Part shown: one piece after another, positions 34,028 through 61,471 of the stretch
Numbering within the stretch: the stretch's first letter is position 1
How the letters are laid out: each line of letters begins with the position of its first letter
Assembly: GCA_022113835.1 (NCBI GenBank)
Contig: JAILWY010000026.1
Span: 6,103,001 to 6,167,000 of the forward strand
From: Atopsyche davidsoni
Lineage: Eukaryota; Arthropoda; Insecta; Trichoptera; Hydrobiosidae
Length of the DNA stretch: 64,000 bases
Direction of reading: 5' to 3'
Position numbers and translations under genes: made by a program
The notes under the pieces: model-generated
What the model saw: only the letters and a program-made list of their open reading frames with translations
The model's database searches: none
Told to the model about the DNA's origin: nothing

Positions 34028-37000
34028 ATGGCTACTTGTAGAGAATATATCAAACACGAATTCCCTCTAATAGATGATGATCTCAAAAAATATGTCGAAG
34101 GTAGGGTTTAAAAGTTAGGTTATTAAGCCTGCTTTACCATTTTTACGATTATATTATGAAAATATTTTGTTGCACACTTGCATATAACTAGTGCAATATC
34201 GTTATCTACTATGACATAAAATAGTTACAAACATACTGCAATTCATAACACATTTTCTGGACTTGTGTTCTGGGTTATTTATATGTATTAATAGTGGTTT
34301 ACTAAAATTTTACAGATATTCTAGCAAATGGAGATGATTTCGAAAACGGAGGAGAAGTATACGAAGCTATTGGAGAAGTATTACACGAGATTTCTGAAAA
34401 ATCAGAAGATGACATAAGGTATACAATGTCATCTTTTCCATATGCTCAAATTCCAATTTAAATTTCTCCTGTCTGATGGTTACAATTCGTTTTATTGTGA
34501 AAATTAATAATTTCAGAAACATTTGTACTCGATTACTTGATATGATGAAACCTAATGGTCCCTCTAAAAATGGACCTAGAAAAATGTTGGGTGCCCCCGT
34601 TCACCTGGGCTCGATGGCAGCCAACTTAGAAAGTGAGATAGAGCAAGTAAAGAGTATTTGGGTACAATCAAGAGATGATAACTTTGTAAGTTCTTGTATT
34701 CCCTGAAAAACTATAGCAAAATAATTTATAATAATTTTGATGCAGTGATTAATATATCTTTTTATTTGTATGATGAAAATTATTTCAAATTTTACAGAAA
34801 GTTGATGCTAAAAAGCTGGAAAAGGCAGAAGCAAAACTACAACAAAAACAAGGTAAAAGGTCAGAAGTCAAAGTGGTTGTGGCTGCTCCTGTTCTGCAAT
34901 CGGCAACTGCTTCACAAGTTACTTCTAAAAAGGACAATAAACTAGAAGCAAAGGGTTCAAACAGAACTCAAGACATTAGAATTGAAAACTTTGATGTGGC
35001 ATTCGGTGACAGGTGAGCAGAATATAAATATCTTTAACACGTTGACTGCCGTGTCAGCCACCGGTGGCCGACACGGAGGTATTCCAATCGGGCCACGTCG
35101 GCCACCGGTGGCCGACACATAGCGACGACATACCTGACTTTGGTTTGTCATTCTGCCCGTCGGCCATGCGCCCTGTATTAAACTACTATTGAACAAGGCC
35201 GGCACGGCCCTCTTCTATCTTCCTTCGATATGGCCGATAAAAATATCTCAAAACAAATGAAATAATTGTATTTCGACCCATTATATTAAATTAAACCTAA
35301 AAACGTTAAAACCATTTTTGGCAGTCAACGTGTTAATCTATGTGAACAAATACTTATTTTATATTATCTTTTTAACATCTCACTTGCATCCTCTTGCACA
35401 GATACAAAGTTGAAAATTGATGTTTTATGTTGTTGATTCCATTATTTGATGTTGACATTTCATAATATTACAATTTTGTCTCAACATTTTTTTGTAATCT
35501 TTTGACTATCTAAAAAACTAATAAAAACTATCTAGTTATGCAATAAAGTTGATGATCTTGCAAAAATCATTCTGCACAATCAGTTCACCTATTGATAATT
35601 GTTCATTTAATTAAAAATGCATAGTATGTATGTTTGCGATTATAGTGCAAATTGAAATTCTGTTTTTTATTATATTTAAATAGCCTGTATTGCTACACGT
35701 CATATTTTGAAATAATATGTTAAAATTGACTGTGACCAAATCAAAACATATCAACTTGACTTCATCTTGTGATTTATTTGCCATGCTAAAGATTTAGAAA
35801 TGAAAATTTGTCTTGTTTTAGGGTTTTACTGCAAGGAGCAGACCTTTTACTAGCTTTTGGAAGACGTTACGGACTAGTCGGCAGGAATGGACTCGGCAAG
35901 ACTACTCTTTTAAGGATGATAGCATGTAAAAACTTACGTATTCCTTCTCATGTTTCCGTACTTCATGTGGAGCAGGAAGTTGTGGGAGATGATACGCCAG
36001 CCTTAGAAAGTGTTTTACAGTGTGATACGGTGCGTGAAAATCTTCTCACTAGAGAAAAAGAAATCACAGCTCTTTTAAATAGCGGGTAAGATCCTTTCAA
36101 TACTATATTTAAATTACTTTATGGACTACTGTGGAAATCATATATTTAAGTATTGTTTTCTTATTTGTTTATAAAAAAATTTAGTGGTACGGATCCAGCT
36201 CTCTCCTCGGAACTCTCCGAAGTCTACGTTAATCTTGAGCACATAGAGGCTGACAAAGCTCCTGCACGGGCTTCTATTATTTTGAATGGTCTTGGATTTA
36301 ACCCGGATATGCAAGTCCGCGCTACTAAAACATTCTCCGGAGGGTGGCGAATGCGTCTTGCCTTAGCTAGGGCACTCTTTTCCAAGTAATATTTTATATA
36401 AATTTTTAAAAAATTTTACTTACATATTTTTATGATATAGGAATAATTGTGTTGTGTTAATTTTGCAGACCTGACTTATTGCTACTTGATGAACCTACTA
36501 ACATGTTGGATATCAAAGCTATTATTTGGTTAGAAAATTATTTACAAAATTGGCCTACAACTCTTCTTGTGGTTTCTCACGACAGAAACTTTTTGGATTC
36601 TGTACCTACTGATATACTTTACCTTCACTCGCAACGATTAGAAGCTTATAGGTATGTTGATTGTAATGTTTTTTTTCTAAATTAAATGCTTTTTCATCAT
36701 TTTTTATTTATGGATTTTTTTCTACATTTCAGAGGCAATTATGAACAATTTGACAAAACAAAAACTGAAAAGCACCGTAATCAGCAACGCGAGTTTGAAG
36801 CGCAGCAACAACATCGGCAACATGTACAAGAATTTATTGACCGTTTTAGATATAATGCAAATCGAGCATCTTCTGTACAATCCAAAATTAAAATGCTTGA
36901 GCGATTGTAAGTTTTTTTGTAACAATAAAAATTTAATCTGTAAAAAATTTTGATTTAAAAATCGACTATATTTAAATTAAATTCTATTTCAGACCTGAAT

Positions 37001-38583
37001 TAAAACCCATAGAAAAAGAGACGGAAGTGCTGTTAAGATTTCCCGAAACCTTGCCGTTATCGCCTCCTATTTTACAATTAAATGAAGTAGGCTTCCACTA
37101 TAATCCAGAGACCAAAATATTTAATAATGTCAACTTAGGAGCAACTTTAGAGTCCAGAATATGTATTGTGAGTACATCTCATTTCCCATTTTTAGTATTA
37201 AAATTGCCAATGTTTATATAGAAATTCTGTTCATAATTTTTAAATAATATTTTTTTTTAGAATCAGTTAATAATTATCTAGAGCCATTAACAGAAATATT
37301 TTTATTACTTCAATGTGCATTGATTTTGAACCACAATTTTCATTTCAATAAACTAATGAGGTCAAAGTGACAATTGCTTTGTAAATATCGTCTTATATGA
37401 AAATTTTACTCAAAAATAATAAATTAAATATGTTTTATAAATTTTTTAACTAAGTTAGTTTTGAATATTAAAAATTAATATTTATTCTGATATATTTTAG
37501 GTAGGTGACAATGGTGCGGGTAAAACAACACTTCTCAAGATCATCATGGGTCTCCTTGCGCCTACTGGCGGCACACGACATGTGCACAGGAACCTTAAGT
37601 TTGGATACTTCTCGCAACATCATGTTGATCAACTTGAAATGAATGTTAATTCCGTTGAACTACTTCAGCAATCATATCCAGGTCTAGAAATTTATTTCAT
37701 AATAAAAGTTGTGTCCACAAACAATGTACGGTTTGGACATTTTTTCTGTTCACACTCATATAGGATTAATATATTGAATATCAAATTCTTCTGATTCTGT
37801 GCCAAGTGCCATTTATGCTAGATTCTTCATCCTCAATTCTTTTTAAGATTTAACAGAGTTTGAAAACCCTCAGAATTATCTGAGATCATAGCTGTGTCAT
37901 CAGTTATCGTATATTGCATAAATAGTAATAGTACTAGTAGCAACTTACCATTAATATTTGCTCCCTGCTGTATATATTGTAAAGCAATTCAAAGTAACAG
38001 TTAATTTTAAAACAATATCAAATATCATCAAATAATAAATAGCCTCATTATGCACATTTCAATGCCTTAGCATTAAACAATTATATATAATTGTTTTTAT
38101 TTATTGTAGGCAAATCTGTGGAAGAGTACAGACGACAACTGGGTAGTTTTGGTGTAAGTGGAGACTTGGCTTTACAGACTGTTGGGAGTCTCTCCGGAGG
38201 TCAAAAATCTCGAGTAGCATTCTCCAGGATGTGTATGGGATGTCCCAACTTTCTCATTCTTGACGAACCTACTAATCATTTAGACATTGAGACTATTGAA
38301 GCTCTTGGGAAAGGAATCACTAAGTATACGGTATGTTGTGCTATTCTGCATACCTTACTTCTAAATATTTTATGAAAAATACTAAGATAAATGTTTGAGT
38401 GGTATTTATTTATTAATATTACAGGGAGGCGTTATACTGGTTTCTCACGATGAGCGATTGATTCGCATGGTTTGCAAAGAGCTTTGGGTTTGCGGTAATG
38501 GGTCAGTCGTTAGTATTGAAGGAGGTTTTGATGAGTACAGACGAATCGTAGAGAGAGAACTTCAAGAAGCACAATCAAAATAA
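34028..38583 (+). CDS. ABCF3: ABCF3, ATP-binding cassette subfamily F member 3
   Basis: Predicted 705-aa soluble twin-ATPase without membrane domain; human ABCF3 is about 709 aa. Twelve exons: 34028-34100, 34316-34418, 34517-34685, 34798-35012, 35822-36085, 36185-36385, 36469-36651, 36733-36906, 36993-37167, 37501-37681, 38110-38330, 38425-38583 (2118 nt, in frame). The N-terminus begins [16 protein letters not shown] and is followed by a Lys/Gln-rich stretch. Domain 1 has Walker [10 protein letters not shown] (about 207), signature FSGGW (about 325) and Walker [10 protein letters not shown] (about 345-352). A charged helical linker separates the ATPases, as is typical of ABCF proteins. Domain 2 has Walker [10 protein letters not shown] (about 521), signature LSGGQ (about 607) and [10 protein letters not shown] (about 629), then the VSHDERL switch. 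ABCF proteins act on ribosomes and translation; human ABCF3 is also linked to antiviral and growth roles. Both sites look catalytically intact. Intron 4 contains a MITE. Confidence 0.97.
35034..35336. mobile_element. piggyBac-type MITE in ABCF3 intron 4
   Basis: A 295-bp non-coding element (35038-35332) is bounded by TTAA on each side (35034-35037 and 35333-35336). It has perfect 13-bp terminal inverted repeats, cacgttgactgcc and ggcagtcaacgtg. TTAA target duplication is the hallmark of piggyBac transposases. Inside are two copies of a GC-rich palindrome centred on gccaccggtggc (35057-35068 and 35101-35112). There is no transposase ORF, so it would need a partner element to move. The perfect ends suggest a fairly recent insertion. 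Confidence 0.9.
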
Positions 38584-40784
38584 CCTCGAATAGAAATACT
38601 AATTATTGTCAATTTTATAAAAAAATACTACACTATAATAATGTTTAAAGCTATCAGCATATTGCTACATAACTTTGTATAATATTACAATGCATATTTT
38701 ATAATCACCTAGCTTAATATTGAATTGAATATATATATATCAGAGACTATTTAAGTATTTGTAATGTTGTATTTGAAATCATATTATTTATTAAATTGGT
38801 TCGAATTATTTACAATGCATTGTTTTTCTTGTGCTATTTTTTGAATTTTGAGGTGTTTTCATACAATAGCAACAAGCAAAATAAAAAGTATTTAAATCAA
38901 TCTTTCGCTCTAAACTTACAAAAATACTTACTCGTTTTACTTTTGGAAAATATTTACATTATCTCATCGTCGGCTTCAATACACCGTAACTAGGTCAGGA
39001 GGAGCAATTCCCGTGATATTTTTTTATGAACATTATGCTTGTGTATATTACAAAGTAGACATATATAATAATTTATCTTGAAGAAGTTAATATTCTGTAT
39101 ATTACAGCTGCATTTTTTCAGGACTATATGTCATTTTCATAAATAAAAAAGAAGTGTATGGCCGTAACATACAGGAAATATTGGTATAATTTCATCATAG
39201 ACCAATTTTTCAATATATACTACATTAATAACCAGGTATGAAAGTGAAAATTCACAAAGACATATTTTCTAATGTCATATTTACAACAATCATGCCAATT
39301 TTTCAATTTGTGCTAAGTGTGTTTTGAGGGCAATGCAGTTTATAAAATCTGGTATTGTAATTTGTTTTTAATATCTAGGGGGCAGCGTGTAGAATTGTGG
39401 CCACTGCCTTGAACCACCGTCGAACCTTATCCAGTTTTTTAATAAAAGTTTTGACCTCACTATACTTCACTGATAGTGCAATAAGAAAAATGTTACTTTG
39501 TTGATTTTGCACCTGACAACACTCTTGCTCAGTACTGTAGATGGGTTGACCTAGAAGTATTATATGCAGTGTTCATTAACATTATATAATAAATAAAAAG
39601 ACATTAATATTTTTCAATTCATCAACTTTTCTTTATTTAAGATGACTCGTGTCTAGTTTCTGGTAGACATATATATATTACCAGGGGTCAATAATTATAA
39701 AGAAGCCAATAGGAGAATCTGCAAAATTTTCCATTGAATAAAAAGATGGTTTGCTAAATTTTAAGAGTAAAGTTAAGCTTTACTTGATAGAATGAACAAG
39801 ACATGAGCATTTCATACAAATTTTCAAAAATGCTGATTTTGTGCATAAAAATATTTTCTATTTGTATGTTTGACTTTGAGAGAAACATTAATAAATAACT
39901 GAATATCTACAACAGTACAGGTACAAGGCAACATGATAAGCAATGAAGATAACGATTATCTTTAAAAACTAATATGCGTTGTACTGTGTTTATCTATTTT
40001 CTAACGTAATAATCAAATAAAAAGTTTGATGCTTTTCAGTGAGCAAGATAGTAAAGTAAAAGCTCATGTCTATATTTTTAAAACCAAAAGCAAGAAGTAT
40101 CATATAGTCAACGCAAATAAACAACCATTACATGTCCGTTGGACGCCGCAATGTCACAATCTTATATCGCTTTTTAAAAAAAAGTAAGAAACATTACATA
40201 AAATATAAAAACGCAATATACAAACAATAGTTAAAATCAATTAAAATTTTCAGAATGATTTAGAATATGTAAAATAAAACAGGTAAGAGGCTGTTAAAGA
40301 TCTTTGGAAAAAGAATGAATATAGCAGTGTTGTTAAAATGAAATTATTGAGTAAAGAGCATTTGAAATATGCTTAGGTACAATTAAATAGTATAGTTTAA
40401 TGTTATTGAATATTTACAATTGATTCCTTTAAAAATATAAATTTACAATGTTACGCTAATACATCGAAATAAAAACCTACAATAGAATAAAATAACACAT
40501 TAAATAATGGCTAAAACAAGTACCTGTTTCATTGTTGTCACCCGTCTGAAAGGGTGTGTATGTAAAAATAAAGAGTAAAATGTTACACTGCTCTAAATGC
40601 TAGTAATTGCATTGAGGAATGGCTTGAGTGATTATTATGGTTGTAACAATTTTCTCAATTACCTTCGATGCCTGCTAAAAATATTTTAATTACTTGATAC
40701 TGAAATATGATGTTATTGTACAATTTTATAACAGAAAAGAGTCATCAGGATTGAGATTACGGGTACATCTTTATCCTCGTTCTC
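38584..40784. other. Convergent 3' region between ABCF3 and centrocortin
   Basis: 2.2 kb of AT-rich DNA holding both 3' UTRs and no supported gene. Candidate poly(A) signals for ABCF3 are ATTAAA at about 38790 and AATAAA at about 38880 (plus strand). Confidence 0.6.
40685..40690 (-). terminator. Candidate poly(A) signal of the centrocortin gene
   Basis: The ATTAAA variant lies about 95 bp after the stop on the minus strand. A canonical AATAAA lies much further on, at 39632-39637, giving an alternative 3' UTR of about 1.15 kb. Confidence 0.35.
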
Positions 40785-55645
<14,861 letters not shown>

Positions 55646-55900
55646 CTTGACGGATTTTTACGCTCAGCTTATTGCGAACAACTCTCGAGCATTTCCAAAA
55701 CGCTCACGCTGAGGACCGACGCTCTGCGGCTTACTGACGCTCCCACTGATTGCCGCAGTGAACAGCGATATTACTTAAAACTTTACTACAAAACGAGGCG
55801 CATTATTTATTTATCGATTTAATATTGCGCGACTGCTTTCACAGTTTTCAGGAGGCTCGCCCTTGCAGTCGAACTTCTCAGATGAAAACTGTCAGAACAT
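55646..55900 (-). promoter_or_regulatory. Probable centrocortin 5' UTR and proximal promoter
   Basis: A moderately GC-rich stretch directly upstream of the start codon (on the minus strand), grading into AT-rich DNA. The transcription start is not determined. Confidence 0.4.
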
Positions 55901-56179
55901 TAATATTTGTATCGATCTAACAATAAAATACGAAATCATCTCGAGATATGGAACTGCCTAGCACCGATTTGTACAGACCGCGACCGAGTAGACACTAATA
56001 CACTAATAAACGAGCGCAACGCGGCAGTTTTCTATTGCATCGCAGACGCGACTGAAAAAGTTAATATTTTATTTTCACTCAAGTTATATTGAGAAATATT
56101 TCATTTGTAAAATTTACTCAACCACTTTTTATCAATCATCGCAGTATTTACCGACCGATAATGCGCGCTTTTAAAAATC

Positions 56180-56600
56180 ACTGCGAATTGCGCAAACGTC
56201 GATTATCCCGCCTCGGGCAACTTCCCATTTACGCAAGAGAGCCCCAAAAATATCACCGCAGGGGGTCGCCGACGGCCCGCGAGGCCCGCTTCCGCGTCAC
56301 AGGTGCACGCGAGGCTCCGAGGCTCCGAGCCGGCTGACTTCCGGGGGAGCTGACGAGCGGATCCTGCACCAGCGACCGCCGCGGCCGGACAGAGACTGGC
56401 GGCTGCCGGCGGGTGACTCACGGGCGGGGGCAGGGGCGGGGGCGGGGGCGGGGGCGGGCCCGGGGGCGGGGGCGGGGGCGGGGGCGGGCCCGGGGCGGGG
56501 GCGGGGGCGGGGGGCGCCGGCCTTATCTGCAGCGACATTACCGATTGCGGTCGGAGGCCTAATCACGGAACTTTCTATGCATTCACCTGCCGCCACTTCG
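56180..56600. promoter_or_regulatory. CpG- and G-tract-rich block upstream of centrocortin
   Basis: About 400 bp of high GC lie 0.55-0.95 kb upstream of the centrocortin ATG. At 56426-56519 is a long array of gggggc units broken by two gggcccgg palindromic centres. Such arrays can form G-quadruplexes on the plus strand. It may be a distal promoter or enhancer. The proline/alanine-rich ORFs read on the minus strand are a product of this repeat. Confidence 0.5.
56426..56519. repeat. (GGGGGC)n simple repeat
   Basis: More than a dozen runs of four to six Gs separated by single Cs, in two sub-blocks joined by gggcccggg. Confidence 0.9.
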
Positions 56601-57454
56601 GGGCTATTACCCGTCGTTAAGTCCCTGCGGTGCGCCTGCCTGATCTATTTAGTGGGAGCGAATCTCCACCGACACTGCCCCGAGACAATTTTCTTTTCGA
56701 CCAAATCATCCATCTTCGAATCGAATACTGCGACAATTCGAATCAACCGAAATTACAACGAACTCACACACACATATTGACAAACGCAAAACATGTAAAT
56801 TCCGTCATTATGTCTTGTACAGTGTCCCGATCGTTTCAGCTCGAGCGGAACACTTCTCGATCGTCTCACGATCTCCACAGAATCTGGCATAGCGCACGCG
56901 AAGTCAACAGTTTTCATTTTGAAGTCGCAAAAAAAATCATAAAAACGCGACTTGGCTCCGAAAGCCTAACCCGGGGGTCACCGGGACGCGTGAAGGTGAT
57001 CTTTCGGAGATCTTTCAGCGTACGAGAAAAACAATTAAACTGCCCCAGATGAAGACATCAAACGGATATAGTTCGATTTTGTATCATCGGGTTGCGAGCT
57101 ATTGGGGTTTTTTTTTCTTCTATTTACAGCACAGATGGAGAAAACTTACTTCAAAGTGTGATCAAAGAAAAATAACCAAACGACACCGCGGGCTTTACTC
57201 GGCCTGAATGCAAAAAAAGGTTTTAAAAATATCTCCAGCCATTGTGGACTACTGCGACGACAAGAAAAAGTAATAAAATATGTATAGGAATTTGTAACAT
57301 AAATAAAATAAACTATTTTTGTCCAAATATAGCTCAGTGAGATTTATGATGAATTTACGATACACTGTAGTGAATTTAATAAATATTTTATGAAGATTAA
57401 TATTGGATTAAAAGTTTTTTTTATAAACGGCTTTTATGTACAATTTATAACTTT

Positions 57455-57483
57455 TACCATGCATTAAATTTAAGTGCATGGTA
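57455..57483. repeat. Inverted repeat with 9-bp arms
   Basis: taccatgca and tgcatggta flank an 11-bp AT loop that is itself nearly palindromic. Confidence 0.8.
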
Positions 57484-60400
57484 ATGCTCGGATAGGAAAT
57501 AACTTTTATTTATGACATCATTTTATATTAGAATATTTAAGAGAAACGCAAATATTTTATAAAAATCGTGAATAATTTTTTAAGATATCACTACTTTGAC
57601 TTGAAAATATTGTCATAGACAGTCTTTAGTTTCAACTTTAGTTTTTACCAGTAGATTTTACAAAAATAACAATTAATTTAGATTACGCCTTGCCGATGAC
57701 GTATATACATTACTTTCATAAAAATACACCATCCGTACTTTTATTGTTTTATTATTCTTTTAAATAATTATAAAAATGTCTTGTAAGATGGTAAGTGGTT
57801 AAAAGATGGCCGGTATAAATATTTATAACAAAAGCAATAGGAATAATAATTTCCATGCACTCGTATAACACGTCGAATAAAACATTGTATTTTTCGTGAA
57901 AGTAACAAGATATAAGATGTATGTATGCATGTACTTATTTTCAATGTAAATAATGTGTTTCCGCACAACACACAAGGCCCGGCCCATGGTCGGTAATTCG
58001 TTGCATGATTCAAACAATTACAATGGACGCATAAATTACATTAAATTTAATTCGGATCATGTCAGAAGTAAATTTAATAATAGCACGACATCACAATTAA
58101 GAAATTCGACGAAACGCTTCGGTTTTTTTTTACTAGCTTTTCATAATTGAGAGTATCTTTGACATGAAATTTTACAGTCAATTAAAAAAATTTCTAAGTG
58201 ATGATGAGAAATGTCCTGTGTTTTCTTTTTTCACGTATTCACGTAGACTTATTGATATAACATTTTTTAAAAATAAATATTTAAAAAAAACAATGTGAAA
58301 TAAAAAAAATCGTTGCATGTTACGTGTATTTTGATTATTTAATATGATGTGTATCTGAAACCAGTTGTAATTAAATCATGTCCCTGATGACTCGTGGGTG
58401 TGAGTAACTACGTAATTAATAATGAAGCCTCACTGTTGTACCGGTACAAAATTGTATTATTTGACATTATATGTGTAAATACTTATTCACACGCATAAAG
58501 TTTTCAAGGAAGATTCATTGCAATTAACTATAACTATACATGATATCTCTAAAGATGGTTTTAAAAAAGCATGTGAGATTTTTTTAGTATTTTTTTTCAA
58601 CATTTATAAGACATTGAAATTACTACAATATAGGAATGATTTATCTTTAACCATACTCCTCTATAAGAGTAGGTAAAGCGTAAGGCATAGCAAGGGCATT
58701 CAAAGATAATTGCAGTTATATCCCTTAGTTGCACAAAAAGAAACTGCAGAAAAACTTTATAAGAAAATATTTTTCTCCAGTTGATTTCATACTATTTATA
58801 CCGAAAAAAGTATCATTTTTATCAGAATTTAATAAAATTAAAGATATTATCGTTTAACTCTAACTCGTCTCCGAGGCAGTAGCCACTGAGCTAGAGGGTG
58901 GTGCTTGTTTACAATCAGTGATTTGTTTTGATTCAAATCACTAGTGTCAATTTGAGATTTCCAAATAACTGAAAAATTACGAGTGGCTTCTTTCAATATA
59001 TTTTTAGATGGACCGGTCCTAGTAGTCTTACCCGGATGGTAATTTTCATGGTTTCCGTTGATTTTTAAATATTTCGGTCAAAATATAGTTTCAATTACTT
59101 TTTAATGGAGTGGTATTGAAATATGGACTTGAAATTAGCAGGATCGCCGTTACTATTTGCGTTTAGCAACTTGTAAAGTGCCCCGGGTTATTTGTTTGTT
59201 GAATAGATTCGGCTACTGAGAATCCGAAGTGAACCGTTAAATTGTTATTCTAGTATGAAATAACGGAAATCCGATCCAATGATAAAACTATCAAACTATG
59301 AAGAACGCTCCCAATAATATCTTAAGATCGTCAAGAATGACGAATTCCCCATTCATTCCGAGAGAATTCGCCTTTAGAAAATCATCGACCTGTCGTATAG
59401 CCTTACAGGTGGTAAAAATACAAAGAAGTTTCTATTCGGCAAGCTCTCCTAGCAAATAAACAGTGAATTTCAAAAACTCAAACAGAAAGTTTAACCATAC
59501 GACAGCATTGTCTCAGTAATCAAGAATAATTTATAAAAAAATATATATTATATTTATTTATACTATCGACTTAAAACAAAAAAAAATTGCGGTCTCCCAT
59601 TATAAATGCTAGATTTCAATATATACTGTCGCAATTGAAAATATATCAAGTTAATCCTGGATGAGGTTGATGTTCAGCAAGTGAGCGTGCTAACTGCTGG
59701 AGCACGTGGCGGTTATACATAGATTTTATAAATGGCGCTAAAGTGTGTTCTTGCTTTTTACTTTTTTCTTGTAATTATAATGGCGCACAGTTTTGCCATG
59801 TGAAGACATTCGCCCGTGCTGAGTTTTAGATTGATGTGCTCTCGGGCCAGTTCTACGCCAACCTCATAATTACAACATAAAAAGTACGCTCGCTGTACTA
59901 TGAATTAATAACTTTCTAATATACATTTTATTGTTACTGCTGTCTCAGCCTATTTATATATAATAAAAAAAACCAAATTACATCTCTCACTGACCATCCC
60001 ATGAATATATTTTAATTTTATTAATGTAAGTACTCACATTTCATTTTTTTTTACATTATATAATAATGCATTTCGCATGTAAGAAGAAAGCTTTTTTGAA
60101 TGGTATCGATTTAAGCTCACGTAACAATTTTAAACTCCGAGTATAAAACCTGAGATAATAATTTTATAGTGTGGTAACAACAAATAACAAAAGGTTTTTT
60201 TTAAATGTCATTAGGGTTATTGTTGATCATTATATCTACGTTGTAAAGGGGAAGAACGCGTAATTGAGCTCACAGCCTGCAGCTATCGTCTTATTCAGAG
60301 TCGTTAAAAATCGTATATATGTAAATCCTGGTTTATCGTCATAATCTCGGAATACCTTTTTTTATTGTATTGCAGTTCTTAAAGCGTAATAGTTGCAAAA

Positions 60401-61220
60401 AAGGCTCTGACGTCACTAAACCATTATCGAATAAATAAGTTACTAAACAATACAACTACAGTTTTTGTTAGTTTTTAAGAATAACTTTACTGTTGTAAAA
60501 TTGGCAATTTTCAACGATTTTGTTCTTCCAGCTATGGTATCTAATTTATACAATTTTTAATTCAATAATATTATGCAAAGCGTATTTCATTATCCGTATC
60601 AAATTTTAGCATAATGTGGCAATCGGGTTTGACGGCCACAGAATAATTGAGAAATTTTCAATTTATATTTTGATGGAGCTCAATAGCGATTTGTTTAGTG
60701 TTTAGTTTAATGCACATAACTACTATTATTGACCTAAAAATAATTTGCCTATTCATATCTGGAAGAATGTTTAATTGTAGTAGGACATAATTTTTTATGA
60801 TGTATTCATAATAAGACTTCTACATAAAAAATATTATTATTTTACAAAGAAGTATGGCGGTCTACAACAAAGATGGCTCAAAAGAATAATAATTGGAGTC
60901 AATGTCAAATTATAATCTGAATAAAACTGCGCATTGTTTTGCTCTTTAACAAAATACAACATTAAAAGCAAACGTTTACATATTTTTGTTAACATTTCTG
61001 ATTTTTAATAACGTTTTGTAAAATTAAGCTGTATTGCAAAAAAATAAATAAATGGTAAATTGCTTTTAAGCTCAAAATAATCTCTTCATAACATATTAGA
61101 ATAAACTACAGGAAGACTAAAAGAATCTCACCAATTGTTATGTCGATTAGCAAATCTGTTAAAGTCGTATACGTAAAAACAAATACTCCTCATAATACAA
61201 TGGGCTGAGAAAAAAGTCTA

Positions 61221-61230
61221 GAATGAAACA

Positions 61231-61289
<59 letters not shown>

Positions 61290-61305
61290 TATAAATATTT
61301 CATTC
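61221..61305. repeat. (TA)n microsatellite inside an imperfect palindrome
   Basis: The TA run is bracketed by gaatgaaa on the left and tttcattc on the right, so about 85 bp can fold back. This is the same design as 27887-27966. Confidence 0.9.
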
Positions 61306-61451
61306 ACGAATTATAAATCAGTATTCTGAATCACCTATTATCATGTTAATAGTTTTCCTATTCATTTATTCACGTCTATATTTAGATTGTGATTTGTTTA
61401 GCGCAAATTAACATTCACCTATAAAAATACATATAAAATCAAAATAGGCAC

Positions 61452-61471
61452 TACGGCGTTAAAACGCCGTA
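61452..61471. repeat. Small inverted repeat (tacggcgtt/aacgccgta)
   Basis: A perfect 9-bp stem with a 2-bp loop, CpG-rich in AT-rich DNA. Confidence 0.85.

Noticed and set aside
34957..35205. 82-codon minus-strand ORF in ABCF3 intron 4
   Set aside because: It runs across the MITE ends and the exon antisense and does not resemble a transposase.
56203..56596. Two minus-strand proline-rich ORFs near the centrocortin promoter
   Set aside because: They are the translation of the gggggc simple repeat, have no conserved region, and cannot join centrocortin exon 1 in a supported way.
61227..61285. Repeat arrays considered as CRISPR-like
   Set aside because: They are simple TA repeats without spacers, in a eukaryotic genome.
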